Source: CBFDBT01 sp965603115 (GTDB taxonomy: Bacteria; Pseudomonadota; Alphaproteobacteria; Sphingomonadales; Kordiimonadaceae). Taken from it: a stretch of DNA of 11,375 nucleotides. Of this stretch, positions 1 to 5,252 are shown piece after piece. Numbering within the stretch: the first letter of the stretch is position 1; each line of letters begins with the position of its first letter. The DNA lies in assembly GCA_965603115.1 (NCBI GenBank), contig CBFDBT010000073.1, positions 1 to 11,375 of the forward strand, given 5' to 3'. The notes under the pieces were generated by a model that was given only the letters and a program-made list of their open reading frames with translations, was not told where the DNA came from and searched no databases. The translations under genes were made by a program, and so were the position numbers.

Positions 1-593
1 TCAGCGAAAAACGCTTGATGCCGCATTTGCACCTTAGCTTGCAAGCGGGTGATAATATGGTGCTCAAGCGCATGAAAAGAAGACACTTGCGGGAACAGGC
101 AATCGATTTTTGTGCTCAGGTTAAAGTCGCGCGCCCTGACATGGTCTACGGCGCTGACATTATCGCAGGCTTTCCAACAGAGACGGAGGAAATGTTTCAA
201 CAAAGCCTCAAGCTCATCGAAGAATGTGACCTGACGTGGCTACATGTCTTTCCATATTCTGAGCGAGAAGGCACACCAGCAGCCAAGATGCCTTCTGTCG
301 AAAAAGCCATCCGCAAAGAGCGCGCCGCCCGCTTGCGTGAAGCTGGCAATGCTCAAGTCGCAAAACTTTTTGCCCGCAGCATTGGAAAAGATGACAAAGT
401 TGTCATCGAGCGCATGGGCAGTGATGGCATAGCGACAGGCCACACAGAGCAGTTTATTCCGGTTTTTCTGGATGCAGGGAATGAGACACACTCCCTTCAA
501 GCTGGAAGTATGGCACTTCAAGCAGGAAGTATGGTTGACGTAACGCTCTCATCTGGTACTGAGAGTGCAATGCAAGCCACAATAAGGGTGTGA
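1..593 (+). CDS. mtaB: tRNA (N6-threonylcarbamoyladenosine(37)-C2)-methylthiotransferase MtaB, 3' part
   Basis: This is the C-terminal part of a radical-SAM methylthiotransferase that adds a methylthio group to t6A at position 37 of ANN-decoding tRNAs. The frame is open from base 3, so the gene begins upstream of the window; about 197 residues are visible. The stretch LSLQAGDN...LKRMKRRH, then ADIIAGFPTET and HVFPYSEREGTPAAKMP, is the late radical-SAM barrel. These forms fit MtaB better than MiaB, which typically has HLPVQSGS here, or RimO. The last 70 or so residues correspond to the TRAM RNA-binding domain. The 4Fe-4S cysteine motif lies outside the window. Within the TRAM region a 7-residue unit (LQAGSMA/LQAGSMV) is repeated in tandem. 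The TGA stop overlaps the start region of ftsY, so the two are an operon. Confidence 0.93.
   Translation, partial: SEKRLMPHLHLSLQAGDNMVLKRMKRRHLREQAIDFCAQVKVARPDMVYGADIIAGFPTETEEMFQQSLKLIEECDLTWLHVFPYSEREGTPAAKMPSVEKAIRKERAARLREAGNAQVAKLFARSIGKDDKVVIERMGSDGIATGHTEQFIPVFLDAGNETHSLQAGSMALQAGSMVDVTLSSGTESAMQATIRV
495..536 (+). repeat. 21-bp in-frame tandem duplication inside mtaB
   Basis: Two adjacent 21-base units, 495-515 and 516-536, match at 18 of 21 positions. They encode LQAGSMA and LQAGSMV. The unit falls in the TRAM domain just before the final beta strands, and adds seven residues without breaking the frame. Confidence 0.85.
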
Positions 594-598
594 ATATA

Positions 599-1531
599 AT
601 GTCAGAGCAAAAACAAAGCTGGTTTCAGCGATTAAAATCGGGACTTAAACGCTCTTCCTCTGCCATTTCCGAGGGTGTGACCAGCATCTTCACCATGCGC
701 AAGCTGGATAGCGACACCCTAGAAGAATTAGAAGATTTGCTGATAACCGCTGACCTTGGGGTTTCTGCAGCCTCAAAAATTACATCGGCACTTTCTGTTG
801 GTCGCTTTGATAAAGAAATTAGCAACGAGGAAGTCACTCAGGTTCTCAGTGATGAAGTTGAAAAAATCCTCACTCCCGTTGCCAAACCACTTGATATCAA
901 CAGAGGTAACAAGCCCCACGTCATTTTAATGACGGGCGTTAATGGTGCCGGTAAAACCACCACCATCGGCAAACTTGCAAAGCGCTATAAAAGCGAGGGC
1001 AAATCCGTAATGCTGGCGGCTGGCGATACATTTCGCGCCGCAGCTATCGAGCAGCTTCAAGTGTGGGGCGAACGTGTCGGCGCGCCTGTTGTCACCAAAG
1101 AACTAGGCTCAGAAGCCGCTGCTCTTGCCTACGCCGCCGTTGATCGCGCTATTGCTGAAAATATGGACGTACTGATCATAGACACAGCTGGTCGCCTGCA
1201 AAACCGCACTGAACTGATGGAAGAGCTTGCCAAAGTGGTGCGGGTAATTGGCAAACGCTTGCCTGACGCTCCCCACGACACGCTGATTGTGCTGGATGCC
1301 ACCACAGGTCAAAACGCCGTGCATCAAGTGGAAATATTCGAAAAAATTGCCAAAATTACCGGTATTATCATGACCAAACTCGACGGTTCAGCGCGAGGCG
1401 GCGTGCTGGTTGCCTGCGCCGACAAATTTGATATTCCGATCCACGCCATTGGCGTTGGGGAAGACATTGAAGACTTGCAATCCTTCAACCCCAAAGACTT
1501 CGCAAATAGTTTGGTGGGATTGGTGGAATAA
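599..1531 (+). CDS. ftsY: Signal recognition particle receptor FtsY
   Basis: FtsY is the membrane-associated GTPase that docks SRP-ribosome complexes and hands nascent membrane proteins to SecYEG. It has 310 residues from the ATG at 599. The N domain covers roughly residues 1-95 (helical, with TLEELEDLLITADLG). The G domain follows, with G1 GVNGAGKTT at 113-121, DTFRAAA from 143, DTAGR at 195-199, TKLDG at 259-263, and the closing GVGE...DLQSF. There is no long acidic N-terminal A domain; the protein is short, as in other alphaproteobacteria. I chose ATG 599 over the GTG at 590 because the AAGGG at 584-588 sits 10 bases before the ATG but only one base before the GTG. The start region lies right at the mtaB stop, so translation is probably coupled. 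The gene ends with TAA. Confidence 0.97.
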   Translation: MSEQKQSWFQRLKSGLKRSSSAISEGVTSIFTMRKLDSDTLEELEDLLITADLGVSAASKITSALSVGRFDKEISNEEVTQVLSDEVEKILTPVAKPLDINRGNKPHVILMTGVNGAGKTTTIGKLAKRYKSEGKSVMLAAGDTFRAAAIEQLQVWGERVGAPVVTKELGSEAAALAYAAVDRAIAENMDVLIIDTAGRLQNRTELMEELAKVVRVIGKRLPDAPHDTLIVLDATTGQNAVHQVEIFEKIAKITGIIMTKLDGSARGGVLVACADKFDIPIHAIGVGEDIEDLQSFNPKDFANSLVGLVE

Positions 1532-1576
1532 TTCATATACCATACCCACGATTATATGAATCCATTGCTAAAATGG
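1531..1576. terminator. Weak hairpins in the convergent ftsY / unknown-gene gap
   Basis: Just after the ftsY stop, ATTCATATA (1531-1539) can pair with TATATGAAT (1553-1561) across a 13-base loop. A second 5-bp stem, CCATT/AATGG, lies at 1562-1576. Both are short and the first is AT-rich. Neither is followed by a T-run on either strand, so a terminator role is only a guess from the position between two converging genes. Confidence 0.2.
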
Positions 1577-1600
1577 CCTTGAGTAATTCTGGACTAATTG

Positions 1601-2395
1601 TCATCTATTCTTCCTTTCGGATCGTTTTTTGCCCCAGGTTTTAATGTCAATAAAATCATACAGATGTACTTTTTGAGCGAATGTTCGATCTTTGGCAAAT
1701 CTAGGCCGTAACTCTCTAGGGGTCAGACTTTCTGCGGTATAAATCCATCCCAACACTTTTTCCACTTTGCCCCACGTCACTGGCTCATCGGTAATTTCCA
1801 GCGTGATACCTTTAAGGCTATAGCCTTCGCCAAAGCTCGCCGCCAGATCATCTGGGTCGACCTGTTGGACGGTGGTTGGATCATTGACATCGGTGAAGGT
1901 AACGAAAAGTGGATATAGATTTGAAGGAACCGTCAGCGGTTCTTTGAGCTTGATCACACGTCTGAATGCCTCTTTGCTCCTTGTCCTTTTTGTTGTGTCA
2001 TAAAGAGTTTTGGTTGCTAGGTCTGAGGTATATTCGTGATTATTCGATTTGCTTAAAAGTGCGAAAATATATTTCCCATCAGGTAACGCAACAACAACTG
2101 CTTCCCCCTGCATTTTATTATTGAATCGCTGTATAGCCGGAAGAAGCTTTGGGCCGCTACTCCACTTTACAGCGGCAACGCTGGAGCCAGAGGCAAGCCC
2201 CATTGGTGTTTCCACCTCAATCGTCAGCTTCTGGTGCCAGCTATAGCTGGGATAAGCGATCATGTATGCTATAATCCCAAGTACCAGAATAACACCTAAC
2301 ACCTTAAGCGCGTTCATGGCTTTTTCCCTACCTAAGATCATGAATGCTATAACCCCGAGTAACAGAATAAGGCCTAACATATTAAGCGCATTCAT
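1601..2395 (-). CDS. Membrane-anchored protein of unknown function
   Basis: I do not recognise a named family. From the ATG at 2395 it has 264 residues. Two near-identical hydrophobic helices open it (about residues 4-22 and 30-46, each starting MNAL), followed by a soluble domain of about 215 residues containing LTIEVETP, SGSSV, LPDGKYIFALL and a basic tail ending KKRSERKNR. It is probably anchored in the inner membrane with the soluble part in the periplasm, but the number of helices depends on the start used. ATG 2395 has GGGGA eight bases upstream; a second ATG at 2317 has its own AGGGA seven bases upstream and would give 238 residues and one helix. The open frame extends back to a TTG at 2464, without support. 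It stands alone, converging with ftsY. Confidence 0.75.
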   Translation of the reverse strand: MNALNMLGLILLLGVIAFMILGREKAMNALKVLGVILVLGIIAYMIAYPSYSWHQKLTIEVETPMGLASGSSVAAVKWSSGPKLLPAIQRFNNKMQGEAVVVALPDGKYIFALLSKSNNHEYTSDLATKTLYDTTKRTRSKEAFRRVIKLKEPLTVPSNLYPLFVTFTDVNDPTTVQQVDPDDLAASFGEGYSLKGITLEITDEPVTWGKVEKVLGWIYTAESLTPRELRPRFAKDRTFAQKVHLYDFIDIKTWGKKRSERKNR

Positions 2396-2409
2396 GACGT
2401 TTTCCCCAT
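2258..2409 (-). repeat. 78-bp tandem duplication covering RBS, start codon and membrane helix
   Basis: Unit 1 occupies about 2336-2409 and unit 2 about 2258-2335, with a period of exactly 78 bases (26 codons). Over the 72 bases I aligned, 60 match. Each unit carries a purine-rich Shine-Dalgarno-like run, an ATG and a hydrophobic segment beginning MNAL. Because the period is a multiple of three, both starts are in the same frame. Confidence 0.85.
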
Positions 2410-2478
2410 TGCAAAAGATTGACTGGCGAATGCGTGAGCACACAAAAGAAGTGAGCCTGTGCAAGGCTCTCTATTTTC

Positions 2479-2507
2479 ATTAAAGATACTCATATTCATG
2501 CTGTCAT
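2479..2507 (-). promoter_or_regulatory. Probable sigma70-type promoter of the unknown membrane-protein gene
   Basis: On the minus strand ATGACA (2502-2507, 5 of 6 to the -35 consensus) is followed after exactly 17 bases by TTTAAT (2479-2484, 5 of 6 to the -10 consensus). Transcription would begin near 2472, leaving a leader of about 77 bases before the ATG at 2395. This is prediction from consensus only. Confidence 0.5.
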
Positions 2508-2674
2508 TTCCCATCTATGTGCGCCCTTTAAAGCCAGATATTGATTAGCGGCAGATCAGTTGATTTGCTGATTTTCAACCTCTGACATTTCCACCTTCGC
2601 TTGTTCCATCTCGGCAGGAACTATGTCAAACTATAGTATTGATGGTAATTTTGCAATCGCGGCTTCCAACCACC

Positions 2675-2717
2675 GTCACACCCGACCTCGCACAGCGAGA
2701 AATGATCGGGTGTCCAT
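2675..2717 (+). repeat. Palindromic repeat element A (GTCA...TCCAT type)
   Basis: The element is bounded by GTCA (2675-2678) and TCCAT (2713-2717). ACACCCGA (2678-2685) pairs with TCGGGTGT (2706-2713), and inside it CTCGC (2687-2691) pairs with GCGAG (2695-2699), making a nested hairpin. The layout resembles dispersed palindromic repeats common in alphaproteobacterial intergenic regions. Confidence 0.75.
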
Positions 2718-2772
2718 ACTTTGCGATGGTCCGGTTCAGATGATTCAGGAACTATGATAATGCCTGTGCCAT

Positions 2773-2801
2773 ATGGATGCCCGATCGTAGTCGGGCATGA
2801 C
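2773..2801 (-). repeat. Palindromic repeat element B, inverted relative to A
   Basis: Read on the minus strand it runs from GTCA (2798-2801) to TCCAT (2773-2777). The stem is ATGCCCGA (2777-2784) with TCGGGCAT (2791-2798) around a 6-base loop. The stem core CCCGA/TCGGG is the same as in element A, and the inner hairpin of A is missing, so B looks like a shorter relative in inverse orientation. Confidence 0.75.
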
Positions 2802-2890
2802 GAACGGGGTAGAGTCTTATATTTTAGAATTTGTATTTTATAGAATTTAAATAGTTTTAAACATGAATTAATTCGCCATCCCCAGAAACA

Positions 2891-2917
2891 TCATGCTGAA
2901 CTTGTTTCAGTATCCAT
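2891..2917 (+). repeat. Palindromic repeat element C
   Basis: It begins TCATG and ends TCCAT (2913-2917). The central 15 bases, 2896-2910 (CTGAACTTGTTTCAG), form an imperfect palindrome with CTGAA/TTCAG arms. The same 15 bases occur inverted in element D. Confidence 0.75.
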
Positions 2918-2954
2918 TCTTTTCTATAAACATCATCCAAGCTTAAGAAACAGC

Positions 2955-2982
2955 ATGGACCCTGAAACAAGTTCAGGGTGAC
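2955..2982 (-). repeat. Palindromic repeat element D, inverted copy of C
   Basis: On the minus strand it runs from GTCA (2979-2982) to TCCAT (2955-2959). ACCCTGAA (2959-2966) pairs with TTCAGGGT (2972-2979) around a 5-base loop. Bases 2962-2976 are the exact reverse complement of 2896-2910 in element C. It ends about 95 bases before the DUF2189 start codon. Confidence 0.78.
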
Positions 2983-3023
2983 GCGCGAGGAAAATGACAA
3001 CAATTATCACCCAAACTTCCTAC

Positions 3024-3051
3024 TTGTCTTTTATCCCTCATGCGCTAAACT
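3024..3051 (+). promoter_or_regulatory. Possible promoter of the DUF2189 gene
   Basis: TTGTCT (3024-3029) and TAAACT (3046-3051) are separated by 16 bases; each matches 4 of 6 consensus positions. The position, about 25 bases before the start codon, is suitable, but the match is weak. Confidence 0.25.
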
Positions 3052-3076
3052 CCCTATAACCGGGGGGATTTGGGAT

Positions 3077-3862
3077 ATGAGCGATAACACACATAATTCA
3101 GCATATACTTTAGGGCCAAAATTGAATAAAATTCATATGGAGGACCCTTGGCGCTGGCTGGCTGCTGGATGGCAAGACTTTAGCAATAATAGACGCTGCA
3201 GCTTGGTTTATGGCGCGGCCTTTTCCCTCATTACAGGTTTTATTCTTTGGGGCATGTCTCAAGACGGACAGGTTGCTCTCTTTTTAATTTTTGCATCGGG
3301 CTTTATGCTGGTTGCGCCTATTTTTGCTGTTGGACTTTATGAAGCCAGTCGCCGCTTAGGCAAAGGCGAAAAGCCAACTCTGAAAACCATGATGCTAGTC
3401 AAAACCTCGGCGCCCACACAGCTTGCTTACTTGGGGCTTTTGCTTTGCACAATGTTTTTATTGTGGGTCCGCGCTGCTACACTGGTTTATGCCATTTTCT
3501 TTGGAACCGCTAACTTTCCGCCAATTGATGAATTTATCCCGATGATCTTAAATAGCTCAGAGGGAGCATGGATGCTAGCAGCAGGTACTATCATTGGTGC
3601 AAGCTTTGCTTTGTTTGCTTTTACAGTTTCAGCCATATCCATTCCCATGCTGATGACGCGCGATACAGACATTATAACAGCATTGGTAACGAGCGTGCGC
3701 GCCGTGCGGGACAATTTTGCACCTATGATGCTCTGGGCATGGATCATTATGCTTTTCACCACCTTTGGCATTACCACACTGGGCCTGGCTATGCTTGTGG
3801 TTTATCCGCTTATTGGCCATGCCACATGGCATGCCTACAAGGCCATAGTGCCTGAGGAATAA
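3077..3862 (+). CDS. DUF2189 family integral membrane protein
   Basis: This is a 261-residue multi-pass inner-membrane protein of unknown function. The N-terminal DPWRWLAAGWQDF motif (residues 23-35) and the helix pattern match my memory of the DUF2189 family. Hydrophobic segments lie at about 43-60, 66-88, 115-141, 164-190 and 214-248, the last perhaps two helices. The short cytoplasmic-looking stretches contain YEASRRLGKGEKP and RDTDIITALVTSVRAVRDN. I chose ATG 3077 because GGGGGGAT sits 8 bases upstream; the open frame extends to a GTG at 2978, but that lies inside repeat element D. The gene converges with the dipeptidase gene, with only three bases between the two stop codons. No function can be read from the sequence. 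Confidence 0.85.
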   Translation: MSDNTHNSAYTLGPKLNKIHMEDPWRWLAAGWQDFSNNRRCSLVYGAAFSLITGFILWGMSQDGQVALFLIFASGFMLVAPIFAVGLYEASRRLGKGEKPTLKTMMLVKTSAPTQLAYLGLLLCTMFLLWVRAATLVYAIFFGTANFPPIDEFIPMILNSSEGAWMLAAGTIIGASFALFAFTVSAISIPMLMTRDTDIITALVTSVRAVRDNFAPMMLWAWIIMLFTTFGITTLGLAMLVVYPLIGHATWHAYKAIVPEE

Positions 3863-3865
3863 GCT

Positions 3866-5053
3866 TTATTCTTTAGGTAAATTCTCGAGCATAAAGCGAA
3901 TAGTATTTCCACCCATAAGCAGTGCAACATCAGCGTCTGAAAAGCCGCCGTCCATCAGCATCTGTGTAATAGCGCCTGTTTCACTCACATCAATGAAGCC
4001 TTCGATAGCGCCGTCCCAGTCACTGCCGAGCGCCACATGCTCAACACCCACTCTACTCGCAACATATTTCATGGCTTTAACCGTAGAATGAAGGTCATTG
4101 CCGCAAGTTGCTGTGCTCCACAGTCCAATGCCAATGAGCCCGCCACCAGCAGCTATTTTATCCACATGTGCGTCAGTTAGGTTACGTGTGCCCTCACATG
4201 TGCCCTTAACACCGGTATGAGAGACCACCACAGGCCGTGTTGCCATAGCGAGCACCTCGTCTATAGCTTTAGGCGACAAGTGCGCAAGGTCAATGATAAG
4301 GCTCCGCTTTTCAAGTTCCCTAACAAGCTCGCGCCCCGCCTCGGTCAATCCACCCTTTTCGATGCCATGTGCTGAACCGGCGATAAAGTTATCAAAAAAG
4401 TGCGTTAGCCCATAAATCCTAATACCCGCCTGTTCAAGCTCATCAAGATTTGCAACATCTTCATTTAAAGCGTGTGCACCTTCTAGACCTAACAGCGCGG
4501 CAATGGTTTTTTCGCCTCTAGCGCGCGCATCCATAACTGACTGCAATCCTTTAGCGGTTTTTACAAACTTTAATAACCCTTCAGAATCCTCAGCCAGAGT
4601 TTCGAGCCTTGAAGCTTGATGAAGGGCGCGAGCTTTAAGGTCACTCCATGTCTCTCGCGGCCAAAGATTAGCCAGCGCAAGCAGTCCAATGCTATCGCTA
4701 TCACTGGAATTGCCCTCATAATTTTGCCCCACAGGTACTTTTGTGACGATATCAAAAACTTGCATCGCTGAATTGCCATCAATAAGGCGCGGCAAGTCAA
4801 CAAGGCCATAGCCATGACGTTTTGCAGGGTCACGGCGCCACAGCAAACTATCCGCATGAAGATCAGCGACATCTAGAGTTGCGTGTAACTGGCTTGCTTC
4901 ATCTGAAAAGAGGTAAGGCTGATGAGGCGAAAGCTTATTATTACTATGGTCAATAATAGCAGGCACAGGACCAAAAAATATAAGAACGCCTAAAAGAATA
5001 AGAACCAAAAAAATATTCAAAAACTGTCTAATGTTTTTCTCAAAATCCGTCAT
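3866..5053 (-). CDS. Membrane-anchored dipeptidase, peptidase family M19
   Basis: This 395-residue zinc-dependent dipeptidase belongs to the renal dipeptidase family, which cleaves dipeptides with broad specificity, including some with a D-residue at the C-terminal position. A hydrophobic helix at about residues 11-34 anchors the N-terminus; the catalytic domain probably faces the periplasm. The metal-site residues are all visible: H66 and D68 (DLHAD), E191 (GLEGAH), H258 (DLAHLS), H279 (VSHTG) and D345 (GSDWDG); R290-N291 fits the usual RNL motif. I chose ATG 5053 because AGGGG lies five or six bases upstream, overlapping the ccoS stop; the frame runs back to 5122 inside ccoS. Only 10 bases separate it from the ccoS stop, so it appears to be the last gene of the oxidase operon. 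No strong terminator follows. Confidence 0.92.
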   Translation of the reverse strand: MTDFEKNIRQFLNIFLVLILLGVLIFFGPVPAIIDHSNNKLSPHQPYLFSDEASQLHATLDVADLHADSLLWRRDPAKRHGYGLVDLPRLIDGNSAMQVFDIVTKVPVGQNYEGNSSDSDSIGLLALANLWPRETWSDLKARALHQASRLETLAEDSEGLLKFVKTAKGLQSVMDARARGEKTIAALLGLEGAHALNEDVANLDELEQAGIRIYGLTHFFDNFIAGSAHGIEKGGLTEAGRELVRELEKRSLIIDLAHLSPKAIDEVLAMATRPVVVSHTGVKGTCEGTRNLTDAHVDKIAAGGGLIGIGLWSTATCGNDLHSTVKAMKYVASRVGVEHVALGSDWDGAIEGFIDVSETGAITQMLMDGGFSDADVALLMGGNTIRFMLENLPKE

Positions 5054-5063
5054 AAATTGCCCC

Positions 5064-5252
5064 CTAATCGTTATCTTTTTCTTCCTGTTCCTCATCTTCG
5101 CACTCTTGCGGGAAACTGTCATCCATTAAAATGCGATGCGCTGCGCCGTCAAGGTCATCAAATTGATCGTGCTTTTGGGCCCAAAAGAAAGCGAGTAACC
5201 CAAGCCCGCCCAAAATGAGGGCTGCTGGTATCAGTATCAGCAAAGCACTCAT
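5064..5252 (-). CDS. ccoS: cbb3-type cytochrome oxidase assembly protein CcoS
   Basis: This small protein of 62 residues is needed to put cofactors (heme b and copper) into the CcoN subunit. One transmembrane helix spans about residues 3-25. It is followed by the family signature FFWAQKHDQFDDLDGAAHRIL, split here as FFWAQKHDQFDD then LDGAAHRIL, and a very acidic tail (DEEQEEKDND). The ATG overlaps the TGA of ccoI as ATGA, which indicates coupled translation. It ends with TAG, 10 bases before the dipeptidase start. Length and position after ccoI are as expected for the family. Confidence 0.95.
   Translation of the reverse strand: MSALLILIPAALILGGLGLLAFFWAQKHDQFDDLDGAAHRILMDDSFPQECEDEEQEEKDND

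Larger units (their letters stand above)
2508..3076. other. Non-coding region with palindromic repeats
   Basis: No gene is supported here. The stretch 2508-2674 holds nothing I recognise. The part 2675-2982 carries four short palindromic elements, listed separately, arranged as two inverted pairs. Between the pairs, 2805-2880 is very AT-rich with no clear signal. An 11-base word, CAGGAACTATG, occurs at 2615-2625 and again at 2746-2756, flanking the first element. The last part, 2983-3076, is the leader of the DUF2189 gene. Confidence 0.75.

Noticed and set aside
590..598. GTG at 590 as the ftsY start.
   Set aside because: The only Shine-Dalgarno-like run (584-588) ends one base before it; ATG 599 has proper spacing.
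2396..2464. TTG at 2464 as the start of the unknown membrane protein.
   Set aside because: No ribosome binding site supports it, and the 23 added residues are unlike a signal or anchor segment; the duplicated ATG starts are far better placed.
2554..2580. Possible FNR/FixK box around TTGATTTGCTGATT.
   Set aside because: The second half-site does not match ATCAA at the required spacing, and the site is not near an oxidase promoter.
2675..2982. CRISPR-like array from the repeated palindromes.
   Set aside because: There are only four elements of two sequence families in alternating orientation, with unequal spacing and no uniform direct repeats.
2978..3076. GTG at 2978 as the start of the DUF2189 protein (33 extra residues).
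   Set aside because: It lies inside palindromic repeat element D; the extra residues do not look like the family, and ATG 3077 has a strong ribosome binding site.
3487..3777. 96-codon open frame on the minus strand opposite the DUF2189 gene.
   Set aside because: It is antisense to a clear membrane-protein gene, has no start signal, and its composition mirrors the sense strand.
3852..3875. Bidirectional terminator between the DUF2189 and dipeptidase genes (AATAA...TTATT).
   Set aside because: The stem is only five A/T pairs, sits over both stop codons, and has no following T-run.
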